Assembly (NCBI GenBank): GCA_038116945.1
Contig: JAYOEY010000005.1
Coordinates: 1-64,000, forward strand
DNA length: 64,000 bases
Direction of reading: 5' to 3'
Source: JAYOEY01 sp038116945
GTDB taxonomy: Bacteria; Pseudomonadota; Alphaproteobacteria; MPNO01; UBA2964
Part shown: positions 16,786 through 25,330 of the stretch, one piece after another
Layout of the letters: every line of letters begins with the position of its first letter
How positions within the stretch are numbered: position 1 is the stretch's first letter
Translations under genes and position numbers: made by a program
The notes under the pieces: generated by a model
What the model was told of the DNA's origin: nothing
Database searches by the model: none
What the model saw: only the letters and a program-made list of their open reading frames with translations

Positions 16786-16813
16786 AAAATTTTCTAAAAT
16801 TTTAGGAAATTTT
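16786..16813. repeat. 28-nt AT-rich near-perfect palindrome
   Basis: Two 14-nt arms centred between 16799 and 16800 are complementary at 13 positions, with a T/G mismatch at 16793/16806. It is the core of an AT-rich block (about 16680-16815) between divergent genes in an otherwise GC-rich window, 115 nt before the ATG of the LhgO-type oxidase. A dimeric regulator's operator is the simplest reading. Confidence 0.4.
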
Positions 16814-16927
16814 ATTGCCGGTGGGTTTTTCGTCTGGGCTGAACGCTGTCTTGCCCGCGAGCCGCGGTCGGGTTACGACGATCAGACGGGGCCGTATAGT
16901 GGCATTGTGGAGTGCGGGAAATCCGAG

Positions 16928-18049
16928 ATGGTCGACAGGGTTGATTGTGCAGTGATCGGTGCGGGCGTCGTCGGCCTCGCCGTGGCAAGACGGCTGGCTC
17001 TTGCCGGGCGCGAAGTGGTTGTTCTTGAAGCCGCAGACGCCATCGGGACCGAAACCAGTTCTCGCAACAGCGAGGTCATCCATGCCGGCATCTATTACGC
17101 CGCTGACAGCCTGAAAGCCCGGTTCTGCGTGGCCGGCAAACATGCGCTTTACGAATTCTGCGAGAGCCATGGCGTACCTCACCGGCGGTGCGGCAAGTTC
17201 ATCGTGGCGACCAGCGAAGAGCAGATGCCGGAGCTGGAACGACTCAAGAATGCGGCTGCGACGAATGGCGTTCCTGACCTCGAATGGCTTACGCCAGATG
17301 AAGTCGCCGCTGAAGAGCCGGCGGTGTTCTGCGTCGGCGCCCTGTGGTCTCCTTCGACCGGCATTATCGACAGTCACGGGCTGATGCTCGCCTATCAGGG
17401 CGATGCGGAGGCGGAAGGAGCGATGATCGCGTTCAATACGCCGGTCGTCGGGGGGCGGATCGATGACGATGGCATACTTTTAAGGACCGGAGGCGACGAT
17501 CCCGCTGAATTCAAGGCGAACATCGTTGTCAATTCGGCGGGACTCTATGCGCCTCGTGTAGCCGGGATGCTGGAAGGCTTTCCTGCAGAGCACGTCCCGC
17601 CAGCCTATTTCGCGAAGGGCAACTACTATTCGTTGATCGGCAAGCCGCCATTCACCCGACCGATCTATCCGGTGCCGGAAGCGGCCGGTCTCGGCGTTCA
17701 CGTCACGATAGATCTCGGCGGGCAGGTCCGGTTCGGACCGGACGTCGAATGGATCGATGAAATCGATTACGATGTCGATCCGCGCAGGGCCGATTCATTC
17801 TACGAGGCCGTTCGCAAGTACTATCCGGCGCTGCCTGACGGGGCGATTCAGCCGGGTTACAGCGGGATACGACCGAAGATACAGGCGCCCGGAGAACCGG
17901 CCAAGGATTTCGTCGTTCAGGGCGCGGACATTCACGGAATTAAGGGGCTGGTCAATCTTCTGGGCATCGAATCGCCAGGCCTTACCGCCTCCCTTGCGAT
18001 CGCGGATCACGTAGCCGGTCTACTCGGGCTTGAAAAAACCAATATTTAG
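16928..18049 (+). CDS. lhgO: FAD-dependent oxidase, L-2-hydroxyglutarate oxidase type
   Basis: From the ATG at 16928 the product has 373 aa and starts MVDRVDCAVIGAGVVGLAVARRLA, the FAD-binding Rossmann loop. ETSSRNSEVIHAGIYYAADSLKARFCVAGKHALYEFC, IVNSAGLYAPRVA, AKGNYYSL and the C-terminal GIRPKIQAPGEP..DFVVQG and LLGIESPGLTASLAIADHV are characteristic of LhgO/YgaF-type enzymes that oxidise L-2-hydroxyglutarate to 2-oxoglutarate at the membrane. Related D-amino-acid or glycerol-3-phosphate-type oxidases are less likely given these motifs. GGGAAA precedes the chosen start. The gene is monocistronic, with an AT-rich upstream region that holds a long palindrome. Confidence 0.85.
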   Translation: MVDRVDCAVIGAGVVGLAVARRLALAGREVVVLEAADAIGTETSSRNSEVIHAGIYYAADSLKARFCVAGKHALYEFCESHGVPHRRCGKFIVATSEEQMPELERLKNAAATNGVPDLEWLTPDEVAAEEPAVFCVGALWSPSTGIIDSHGLMLAYQGDAEAEGAMIAFNTPVVGGRIDDDGILLRTGGDDPAEFKANIVVNSAGLYAPRVAGMLEGFPAEHVPPAYFAKGNYYSLIGKPPFTRPIYPVPEAAGLGVHVTIDLGGQVRFGPDVEWIDEIDYDVDPRRADSFYEAVRKYYPALPDGAIQPGYSGIRPKIQAPGEPAKDFVVQGADIHGIKGLVNLLGIESPGLTASLAIADHVAGLLGLEKTNI

Positions 18050-18159
18050 CGCAATTATCCGCGCCCGTTTGTAAAGGTAGGGTTGCCTCTTGAAATGGCG
18101 AATCCCGATCTCTACATGGTAGCCGGCCATTTTTACGGCCCGCTGGCAGAGGAAATTCT

Positions 18160-19128
18160 TTGAACCGCGCGATAGCGCAGGGGGATGCACGAGCGATGGA
18201 TGCGATGCTCCAGCTTGAGAGCCTGACGAAGCGTTTTGGCGAATTCACGGCTGTCAACGGGATCAGCTTCTCCGTCAGCCGTGGCGAAGTGCTCGGTTTT
18301 CTGGGGCCCAACGGCGCGGGCAAAACCACTGCGATGCGCATGGTCACCGGGTTTCTCCCGCCCACGTCGGGGACAGCCCGCGTCGACGGGTACGACGTTG
18401 CGTCGGAGCCGATCGCCGTCAAATCGCGCATCGGCTATCTGGCGGAAGGCGCCCCGCTGTACGAAGACATGACGCCGGTCGAGCTTCTCGGTTTCGTCGC
18501 TGAAGTGCGCGGCATTGCCGGGGCTGACAAGCGCAAGGCCATTGACCGCGCAGCGGAACTGATCAATATCGGCCCCGTCATGCGGCAGTCGATCGGCACC
18601 CTTTCCAAGGGCTACAAACGCCGCGTCGGTATCGCCCAGGCCATACTGCACGACCCCGACCTTCTTATTCTCGACGAACCGACTGACGGTCTCGATCCGA
18701 ACCAGAAGCATGAAGTCCGCCGCCTGATCAACGAGATGGCGGAAAACAAGGTCATTGTCATTTCGACCCATCTGCTGGAAGAGGTAGAGGTGGTCTGCAC
18801 CCGGGCGGTGGTAATTGCCCGGGGCAATGTCGTTGCGGACGGAACGCCGGCTGCGCTCGAGGCGCAATCGATCTATCACAATGCCGTAACGGTTCGTCTC
18901 GACGAAGCGCAGGCCGAGGCGGGCAGATCGCGGATCGATGCTCTGACAGAAGTCGATCGGGTCGAAATTGTCGGCGGCGGGGAACTTGTCGCGTTTCCTG
19001 GCGAGGGAAAGGTTATCGTCGACGCCGTGGGTGCCGCGCTGAAGGATGCCGGCATTGGCGTACACGAGATCAGGGTCGAACGCGGCCGGCTCGACGAAGT
19101 CTTCCGGCGTATTACAACAGCGGCGTGA
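18160..19128 (+). CDS. gldA: ABC transporter ATP-binding protein, GldA type
   Basis: The 322-aa nucleotide-binding subunit has Walker A GPNGAGKTT at residues 49-57, the signature LSKGYKRRVG at 148-157 (the GldA/ABC-2 variant of LSGGQ), Walker B LLILDEPTDGLDP at 168-180 and the H-loop ISTHLLEE. It energises a two-part ABC-2 system with the next two genes. In Bacteroidetes the homologues act in gliding; in proteobacteria the role is unclear and probably concerns envelope assembly or export. The TTG at 18160 has AGAGGA at ideal spacing and was kept, though ATG codons occur at 18196 and 18205. The 3' end overlaps an alternative GTG start of the permease. Confidence 0.85.
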   Translation: MNRAIAQGDARAMDAMLQLESLTKRFGEFTAVNGISFSVSRGEVLGFLGPNGAGKTTAMRMVTGFLPPTSGTARVDGYDVASEPIAVKSRIGYLAEGAPLYEDMTPVELLGFVAEVRGIAGADKRKAIDRAAELINIGPVMRQSIGTLSKGYKRRVGIAQAILHDPDLLILDEPTDGLDPNQKHEVRRLINEMAENKVIVISTHLLEEVEVVCTRAVVIARGNVVADGTPAALEAQSIYHNAVTVRLDEAQAEAGRSRIDALTEVDRVEIVGGGELVAFPGEGKVIVDAVGAALKDAGIGVHEIRVERGRLDEVFRRITTAA

Positions 19129-19139
19129 CGGGGGTTGCG

Positions 19140-19874
19140 ATGTCTTCGAGTCTGGCGATCTGCAAACGCGAACTGAGGGCGTATTTCACGACGCCGCTTG
19201 CCTATGTCTTTATCGTCATATTTCTGGCGCTGAATGGAACGACGGCGTTCTTTTTCGGGGGATTTTTCGACCGCGGTCAGGCGGACATGCAGCCGCTGTT
19301 CGGGTTTCTGCCGTGGCTCTATCTGATCCTGATTCCCGCGATCGCGATGCGGCTCTGGGCCGAGGAACGGAAGTCCGGCACGCTGGAACTCATCATGACG
19401 TTGCCGGTATCGACGACGCAGGCCGTGTTCGGGAAGTTTCTGGCAGCATGGATTTTTGCCGGCATCGCGCTTCTGCTGACGTTTCCGCTCTGGATTACGG
19501 TCAACTATCTCGGCGATCCGGACAACGGGATTATCGTTGCGAGCTATATCGGCGGGTTGCTGATGGCGGGCGCCTATCTCGCCATCGGCGGCTTCGTTTC
19601 GGCGATGACGCGAAACCAGGTCATTGCATTCGTCATCGGCGCGGCGGTGATCTTCCTGTTCATGATGAGCGGGCTTGAGATGGTCATGGGTATTTTTCAG
19701 GGCTGGGCGCCGCCGCTGGTTGTCGACGTGGTTCGATCGTTCAGTTTCCTCGTGCATTACGATGCGATCGTGCGAGGTGTGATCGATGTCAGGGACCTGA
19801 TCTACTACCTGGCGGTCATGGGCGTTTTTCTGTTCGCGAACGTTGTTGTGGTTGACCTCAAGAAGGGAGCGTGA
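19140..19874 (+). CDS. gldF: ABC-2 type permease, GldF type
   Basis: This is a six-helix inner-membrane permease (244 aa from ATG 19140) with the family hallmark RELRAYFTTPLAYVFIVIFL at the N terminus, the cytoplasmic RLWAEERKSGTLELIMTLPV loop that contacts the ATPase, and the FSFLVHYDAIVRGVIDVRDLIYYL stretch near the C terminus. The frame is open from a GTG at 19125 that overlaps the gldA stop, so either start is possible. It pairs with the GldA-type ATPase directly upstream and the GldG-type protein 7 nt downstream. Confidence 0.85.
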   Translation: MSSSLAICKRELRAYFTTPLAYVFIVIFLALNGTTAFFFGGFFDRGQADMQPLFGFLPWLYLILIPAIAMRLWAEERKSGTLELIMTLPVSTTQAVFGKFLAAWIFAGIALLLTFPLWITVNYLGDPDNGIIVASYIGGLLMAGAYLAIGGFVSAMTRNQVIAFVIGAAVIFLFMMSGLEMVMGIFQGWAPPLVVDVVRSFSFLVHYDAIVRGVIDVRDLIYYLAVMGVFLFANVVVVDLKKGA

Positions 19875-19881
19875 TCGGAAA

Positions 19882-21831
19882 ATGGCTGGCGGAGTCAAAA
19901 TCTGGGACCGCAGAAAGCTGGGACTTGCCGGTCTCGCCGTGGCGGCCGTGTTCTTCGTGTCGCTTCTGGTCTTTTCGACCGAAGCGCTGCGCAACGTTAC
20001 CATCGATCTGACGGCGGCGAAGGTTTACACCCTGTCCAAAGGCACGAAGGAAGTGTTGTCGAATGTGCGCGAGCCGGTCACGCTCCGGATGTTCGTTTCC
20101 GACGACCTGATGGAGCAGAGCCCGGCGCTCAAGGATTATGCGCGGAGCGTCCAGGAACTCCTCGAACGCTATTCCGAGCTGTCGAACGGCCGGATCAAGC
20201 TCGAAGTCATCCACCCCGAGCCGTTTTCGCCCGAGGAGGACAGGGCGGTCGGGTTCGGGCTTCACGGCGTGCCGATTACCCAGGCCGGCAATCTCGGCTA
20301 TTTCGGCCTGGCAGGCACAAATACGACCGACGATCTGGACATCATTCCGTTCTTCTCGCCTCAGCGCGAAAGCTTTCTGGAATACGATCTGAGCCGCCTG
20401 GTTCAGAACCTCGCCAACCCGAAGAAAAAGAAAGTCGGGGTCGTTTCCTCCCTGCCGATCGAGTCGGACCCCCTCAAGCGCTATCGCCCTTGGCAGGTTG
20501 TGGAACAGCTGCGCCAGTTCTTCGACGTCCAGAAGATTACGCTCGAAGACCCGGTCCCTGAAGACATCGACGTGCTGATGGTCGTGCACCCGCGCGATAT
20601 GGACGATACCGACCGCTACTACATCGACCAGCACATCATGCGGGGCGGCAAGGCGCTGATTTTCGTCGACCCCTATTCGGAAGAGGCGACGCGCGGCAAC
20701 GCCATGCAGCGCCAGCCGCCGGACGATGGCTCCGACCTCAAGAAACTGTTCAGCGCGTACGGCATCGTTTACGACAGGAACAAGGTGCTCGGCGACCGAA
20801 AGGGCGCGCAGCGCGTCAGTGCCGGTCGCGATGCGCTGGGTCGCCCCGTGATTACCGACTATCTTGCCTGGGTCACGCTCACCGGCAACCAGATCAACGG
20901 CGCGGACGTCGTCACCAACGATATTGAGCAGATTACGCTGGCTTCATCCGGCTTTATCTCGAAAGCCAAGGACGCCACGTACGATTTCCAGGCGCTTCTG
21001 AAGTCGAGCCCCGATGCGATGGCGATCGACGTTGCCAAGGTCAAGAAGGACCCGGAGCCCGCCAAGCTGCTGCGAGAGTTCAAGGCGGCGGGCGAACCCT
21101 TCGTCGTTGCGGCCCGGATAAACGGTACATTCAGGAGCGCGTTCCCGGACGGTCCGCCCAAGGACAAGATCCGTGAAGACATCAACGCTGCCCGACTGAA
21201 AAAAGGCGAGACTGTGCCGTCGCGGCAGACGCACCTGAAGGAAGGCGTCAAGCCGGCGAGCATGATCGTGGTCGCCGACACGGACATGCTGGTAGACCGG
21301 TTCTGGGTACGCTCGCAGGATTTCTTCGGTCAGCGCGTCGACGTGCCGTTCGCCAACAACGCGGATTTTCTGTCCAATTCCATCGATAACATGGCGGGGA
21401 CGGCGGCCCTGATCGGGCTGCGCAGCCGGGGCGTGACGACACGGCCTTTCCACAAGGTCGAGGAACTGCGCAGTCAGGCCGAGCTCCGCTACCGTTCGAC
21501 CGAGCAGGCGCTGCTGGAGAAGCTGAAGGATATCGAGAGCAAGCTCAAGAATATCCAGACCAAGGAAACCAAGGAAGGCAAGACGGTCATCCTGTCGAAA
21601 GAACAGAAGGACGCGGTGGAGAAATTCCGCCGTGAGTCGATCGCCATCCGCAAGGAACTTCGTTCCGTGCAACTCGCCCTTCGTCAGGATATCGACGAGC
21701 TCGACCGTAATCTGAAGATCATCAATATCGGCCTGATGCCGGCAATTGTCATCGTGTTTGCCCTGGGGCTTGGGCTCGTGCGGCGACGCAATGCGCAGCG
21801 TCATCGCGCGACGGCCCTGGCCGGAAACTGA
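19882..21831 (+). CDS. gldG: GldG-type ABC transporter accessory protein
   Basis: The 649-aa protein is anchored at both ends. The N-terminal segment GLAGLAVAAVFFVSLLVFSTEAL is followed by VTIDLTAAKVYTLSKGTKEVL, the diagnostic opening of the GldG/ABC-type uncharacterised transport family, and a late segment near the C terminus (IINIGLMPAIVIVFALGLGLV) precedes RRRNAQRHR. The large extracytoplasmic part includes IDVLMVVHPRDMDDTDRYYIDQHIMRGGKALIFVDP. A coiled coil (EQALLEKLKDIESKLKNIQ) precedes the last helix. The ATG at 19882 was chosen; an upstream TTG at 19843 would run inside the permease gene. It forms an operon with gldA-gldF and the DUF4340 gene. Confidence 0.8.
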   Translation: MAGGVKIWDRRKLGLAGLAVAAVFFVSLLVFSTEALRNVTIDLTAAKVYTLSKGTKEVLSNVREPVTLRMFVSDDLMEQSPALKDYARSVQELLERYSELSNGRIKLEVIHPEPFSPEEDRAVGFGLHGVPITQAGNLGYFGLAGTNTTDDLDIIPFFSPQRESFLEYDLSRLVQNLANPKKKKVGVVSSLPIESDPLKRYRPWQVVEQLRQFFDVQKITLEDPVPEDIDVLMVVHPRDMDDTDRYYIDQHIMRGGKALIFVDPYSEEATRGNAMQRQPPDDGSDLKKLFSAYGIVYDRNKVLGDRKGAQRVSAGRDALGRPVITDYLAWVTLTGNQINGADVVTNDIEQITLASSGFISKAKDATYDFQALLKSSPDAMAIDVAKVKKDPEPAKLLREFKAAGEPFVVAARINGTFRSAFPDGPPKDKIREDINAARLKKGETVPSRQTHLKEGVKPASMIVVADTDMLVDRFWVRSQDFFGQRVDVPFANNADFLSNSIDNMAGTAALIGLRSRGVTTRPFHKVEELRSQAELRYRSTEQALLEKLKDIESKLKNIQTKETKEGKTVILSKEQKDAVEKFRRESIAIRKELRSVQLALRQDIDELDRNLKIINIGLMPAIVIVFALGLGLVRRRNAQRHRATALAGN

Positions 21832-21875
21832 CCCCTGACTTCCAAATGGCCACGCCGCCGCCGGGAACCTGAAAT

Positions 21876-22937
21876 ATGACGCCAAGATCCTTTCTTTCAT
21901 TCACCGCCGTCACCGCGCTGACGCTCGCCGCCGCGATTTTCGTAGTCGCCTCGCGGCCGGCTCCGACCGTAATTCCTCGCGACCGGGAACTGGTCTTCGC
22001 CGGACTCGACGCGAAAATTAACGAGGTTCAGGCCCTAGCGGTCACCACGCCGGAACGCAGCTTTACGATCGAACGGACAGGCAAGGGCTGGGGCGTCAAG
22101 GAACTCAAAGGCTACGAGGCCAGCTTCGACAAGCTGAAGACCGTCATCGTCGCGTTGTCGGGATTCAAATATCTGGAAGCCAAGACAAGCGATCCCGAGA
22201 GGTATGAGCGTCTGGATCTCCGTGATGTTGGCGCCAAGAATTCGAAATCGGTTCAGGTCGTCGTACGGGCGAGGGACGGCAGCGAACTGGCAAAGGGCCT
22301 GATCGGCAAGACCAACGAGGACCTGTTCGGCAGCGGCCGGGGCGGCACCTACATGCGGTTCGGCGACAAGAAGCAAACCTGGCTGGTAGAGGGAACGGCG
22401 CCGCTCGGCAAGGGGCCGGCGGACTGGGTAGAAAAGGATATCGTCGATATCAAGCGCGAGAAGGTCAAACGGCTCCATATCACGTCAAAGAGCGGCGGAG
22501 ACGTCGTCATTCACCGGGATGCGCCATCGGTCAAGGATTTCAAGCTGGATGGCATTCCGGCCGGCAAGCGCCAGCGTGGGCAATGGGAAACCAACGACAT
22601 GGCCAAGCTGCTGGAAGGGCTCAAGCTGGTCGACCTGCGTCTCGCGGAGGAAATACCGTTCGGCGAAAATGTCCTTCATACCGGGAAGGTCGAGACATTC
22701 GACGGGCTCGTAATCCACAGCGAAGCGGCGCTAATCGGCAAGAAATTCTGGCTTCGACTGTCCGCATCGGTGGATGGAGCGAATTCCGGCGTCACCGACG
22801 CCGTTCGTGCCCTGGCGAAATCGATCAATGACCGCCACAAGGGGTACGTTTACGAAGTCGAGGAAGCGCCCGGCAAGAAATTCGCCTGCGATCACGTAAA
22901 CCTGCTGGAAGGCGCGGGGATCAAGGCCTGCGCATAA
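21876..22937 (+). CDS. DUF4340 domain-containing membrane-anchored protein
   Basis: The 353-aa protein has an N-terminal signal-anchor (SFTAVTALTLAAAIFVVASR), then DUF4340 features such as VQALAVTTPERSFTIERTGKGWGVKELKGYEASFDKLKTVIVALSGFKYLEAKTSDPERYERLDLRD, and a repeat of the same strand-helix theme in the C-terminal half. DUF4340 proteins regularly follow GldG-type genes and are presumed to be periplasmic partners of that transporter. It is the last gene of the four-gene operon, 44 nt after gldG. Its last 17 nt overlap the 3' end of the convergent lipoprotein gene. Confidence 0.8.
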   Translation: MTPRSFLSFTAVTALTLAAAIFVVASRPAPTVIPRDRELVFAGLDAKINEVQALAVTTPERSFTIERTGKGWGVKELKGYEASFDKLKTVIVALSGFKYLEAKTSDPERYERLDLRDVGAKNSKSVQVVVRARDGSELAKGLIGKTNEDLFGSGRGGTYMRFGDKKQTWLVEGTAPLGKGPADWVEKDIVDIKREKVKRLHITSKSGGDVVIHRDAPSVKDFKLDGIPAGKRQRGQWETNDMAKLLEGLKLVDLRLAEEIPFGENVLHTGKVETFDGLVIHSEAALIGKKFWLRLSASVDGANSGVTDAVRALAKSINDRHKGYVYEVEEAPGKKFACDHVNLLEGAGIKACA

Positions 22938-23586
22938 CCGGCGCTGCCGATGATCGCTTCCGGTCGGCGAAGTCTCTTGTCCCTTCCGTCAGGGCCCAGG
23001 TAACGATTTTCTTCAGAACGCGTCCCAGCGCCTGGTCGTAGGCAGCGACGATCCTGTCGATGCCTTCTCCCTGGATGGCGACGACAGCTTCCGGTTTCGC
23101 ACCGGCAACGATGATGCGTTGCGGAAGCCGTATCAGCTTTGCATTCAGCCGCACACGCACGTGCGAGGGCCGTCCGGGCATCGTTTCCGCCTGGAATTCC
23201 CGCAACTCCGACACCAGACTGTAATCCGCGCGGAGCGAGATATTCTGACGCCCGACGCCGATGATGCGTTCGCTGTTTTCGAAGCTTTCGATCATCAGCG
23301 TCTGGACCATCCTCGGCGCGATGTCGGACCAGTTGACGCCTTCGAAATAGTTCAGTCGCAACGGCGTTCTTCGTACGGCGATGCGCGACGTATTGATTCC
23401 GGCTTCCGCTATCGGCACATCGATCGAAAGCTGCCAGAACGCCCGGGGCAGGGCGCTGCTGAACGTGTTTTTGGGTGAAAGAACGAAGAGTTCCGCCGGC
23501 GGCCGGTTGAACGGCAGGTCCGCGCACCCCGTCAACGTTCCTCCCAGCAGGGCGACTGCCAGCAGGCGTTTTCCCGTGAACGTCAT
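22921..23586 (-). CDS. ABC-type transport auxiliary lipoprotein (PqiC/DUF330-like)
   Basis: The 221-aa lipoprotein has signal peptide KRLLAVALLGGTLTGCADL with the lipobox cysteine at about position 21. The body (ELFVLSPK, WQLSIDVPIAEAGINTSRIAVRR, LNYFEGVNWSDIAPRMVQTLMIESFENSERIIGVGRQN) is typical of the ABC-type transport auxiliary lipoprotein family that includes PqiC. It is presumably outer-membrane anchored and works with the MlaD-type protein in moving phospholipids across the periplasm. Its start overlaps the mlaD-like stop (ATGA at 23583-23586), which indicates translational coupling. Confidence 0.85.
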   Translation of the reverse strand: MTFTGKRLLAVALLGGTLTGCADLPFNRPPAELFVLSPKNTFSSALPRAFWQLSIDVPIAEAGINTSRIAVRRTPLRLNYFEGVNWSDIAPRMVQTLMIESFENSERIIGVGRQNISLRADYSLVSELREFQAETMPGRPSHVRVRLNAKLIRLPQRIIVAGAKPEAVVAIQGEGIDRIVAAYDQALGRVLKKIVTWALTEGTRDFADRKRSSAAPVMRRP

Positions 23587-24557
23587 TGGGCCTTTACCCC
23601 CCTCTGCGAGTCGCCAAAGAAGAACAGCGCCGGATCGCGCTCCATCCGATCGACCAGCCGGGTCATTGAATCGATAAGGACGCGCGCTTCCGAAAAAAAC
23701 GTCGCGACTTCGTACAGTCCCGAATTGGTGAAATCCTGCAGAGGTCCTTTGCTGTCCTGAACGACGGAAGCGAGATCGCCGGCGACGCGGTTGAGCGTTC
23801 CAACGCCATCGCGAAGGGTGGACATGGTGTGTCTGAACTCCTTCAGCGAAGCGGAGATATCTCCCGAAAGCGGCCTTGTTTCCCTGTCGAGGGTCCGCGC
23901 AAGCGTCGATATGTTCTGACCGGCGTCTCTTAACGCCTCCACGGCGGCGCGACCGTCGCGCAGCAGTGCCGATATCTGGTCGCTTTCATTGCCCATCGTT
24001 CTGCTGGCGCGTTCTATGTTTTCCAGCGTTGAAGACAGGGCGGCGATGTTCCTGTCGTCGAACAGTTTGACCAGCGAGCCGGAGATCCTGTCGACCTTTT
24101 CGACGATTTCCGGCAGCCGGTTGACCAGCCTCTGAAGTGCCGATGGACGAGATGCGATGACCGCCATTTTGTTCTTTCCGTCCGGCTTCAACGTCTCCGC
24201 CTTATGGGTTCCGCCCGTCAACTGAACGAATGCAACCCCTGTGATTCCCTGAAGCGCGAGTTGCGCCACCGTATCCGTCTTGATGGGAGTGTCCCGGGAA
24301 ACGTCGACGACAACCTTCACGCGTTCCACGTTTTCCGGCGCGATATCGATTGCGCTGACCGACCCCACGGGAACGCCGCGGTAGCGAACGGGGCTCCCCA
24401 CCGTCAGCCCGGTGACATCCCCTTCGAACAGGATCGCATAGCGCTTCGGCGGCTCATCGAAATCGACTCCCGCCAGCCAGACCGCAACGCCAATAGTCGC
24501 TGCGACGAATATCAGGACAAAAGCGCCGACGAAAATATAACTAGCGCGGTTTTCCAT
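23583..24557 (-). CDS. mlaD: MCE/MlaD family substrate-binding protein
   Basis: The 324-aa protein is anchored by one N-terminal helix (YIFVGAFVLIFVAATIGVAVWLAG). A single MCE domain follows (about residues 35-115: YAILFEGDVTGLTVGSPVRYRGVPVGSVSAIDI, VAQLALQGITGVAFVQLTGG) and then a long helical tail with LARTLDRETRPLSGDISASLKEFRHTMSTLRDGVGTLNRV. This is the periplasmic lipid-binding subunit of an Mla-type ABC system. The extended C-terminal helix is longer than in E. coli MlaD and nearer to PqiB/Mce-type proteins with lipid tunnels. It lies between the ATPase and lipoprotein genes of the same operon. Confidence 0.87.
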   Translation of the reverse strand: MENRASYIFVGAFVLIFVAATIGVAVWLAGVDFDEPPKRYAILFEGDVTGLTVGSPVRYRGVPVGSVSAIDIAPENVERVKVVVDVSRDTPIKTDTVAQLALQGITGVAFVQLTGGTHKAETLKPDGKNKMAVIASRPSALQRLVNRLPEIVEKVDRISGSLVKLFDDRNIAALSSTLENIERASRTMGNESDQISALLRDGRAAVEALRDAGQNISTLARTLDRETRPLSGDISASLKEFRHTMSTLRDGVGTLNRVAGDLASVVQDSKGPLQDFTNSGLYEVATFFSEARVLIDSMTRLVDRMERDPALFFFGDSQRGVKAQ

Positions 24558-24562
24558 TCTTC

Positions 24563-25330
24563 TTAGCCGTCCTTCGCGGCGCGGGCCCGCGGTCCATGGA
24601 AATAGGCGGCGATCCAGGGGTGCGGATGCCGTTCGAATTCCTCCAGAGTGCCCATTATAACATGGCGGTCGACCAGTACCGCGATTCTGTCGGTAATCGC
24701 ATACAGGCTGTCCAGATCATGGGTCACCATGACGACGGTCAGGCCCAGGCTGGCGCGTAGGTCGCCAATCAGCGCATCGAAGTCCGCCGCTCCGATCGGG
24801 TCCAGTCCGGCCGTGGGTTCGTCGAGAAACAGGATTTCCGGATCGAGCGCCAGAGCCCGGGCGAGACCGGCGCGTTTGCGCATGCCGCCGGACAGTTCCG
24901 ACGGGTATTTCGAACAGGCGTCCGGCGGCAGACCCGCCATGGCAATCCTGAGAGCCGTCATCTCGTCGATCAGGTCTCTCGGCAGGTCGGTATATTCCCG
25001 GAGCGGCACCTGCACGTTTTCCGCGACGGTGAGGGAAGAAAACAGGGCGCCCTGCTGGAACAGGACGCCCCAGCGGCTTGCAAGGGCCTGACGGTCGCGT
25101 TCGCTGAGACGCGCCGTGTCCTGGCCAAGGACGCGGATGGTTCCCGCTGCCTGGCGGTTGAGCCCGATAATGGTGTTCAGCAGGACCGATTTGCCCGTAC
25201 CCGATCCGCCGACGATCGACGTCACTTCTCCCCGGCGGACCGCCATCGACAGCCCGTCATGGATGACATGGCTGCCGAACCGGGTTACCAGCCCTTCTAT
25301 TTCGATGGCGTAGTCTTCGGTGTCGGTCAT
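24563..25330 (-). CDS. mlaF: ABC transporter ATP-binding protein, MlaF type
   Basis: From the ATG at 25330 the product has 255 aa. It has Walker A GGSGTGKS (with the MlaF-type GTGKS rather than GAGKS), Q-loop FQQGALFSSLTVAENV, signature LSGGMRKRAGLARALA, Walker B EILFLDEPTAGLDP and H-loop VTHDLDS. The LSGGM/RKRAG variant is diagnostic for the MlaF group. It powers lipid transport with the MlaE-type permease. Its start overlaps the permease stop by 4 nt (25327-25330), which settles the choice over an upstream extension that would run back into the permease gene. Confidence 0.9.
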   Translation of the reverse strand: MTDTEDYAIEIEGLVTRFGSHVIHDGLSMAVRRGEVTSIVGGSGTGKSVLLNTIIGLNRQAAGTIRVLGQDTARLSERDRQALASRWGVLFQQGALFSSLTVAENVQVPLREYTDLPRDLIDEMTALRIAMAGLPPDACSKYPSELSGGMRKRAGLARALALDPEILFLDEPTAGLDPIGAADFDALIGDLRASLGLTVVMVTHDLDSLYAITDRIAVLVDRHVIMGTLEEFERHPHPWIAAYFHGPRARAAKDG

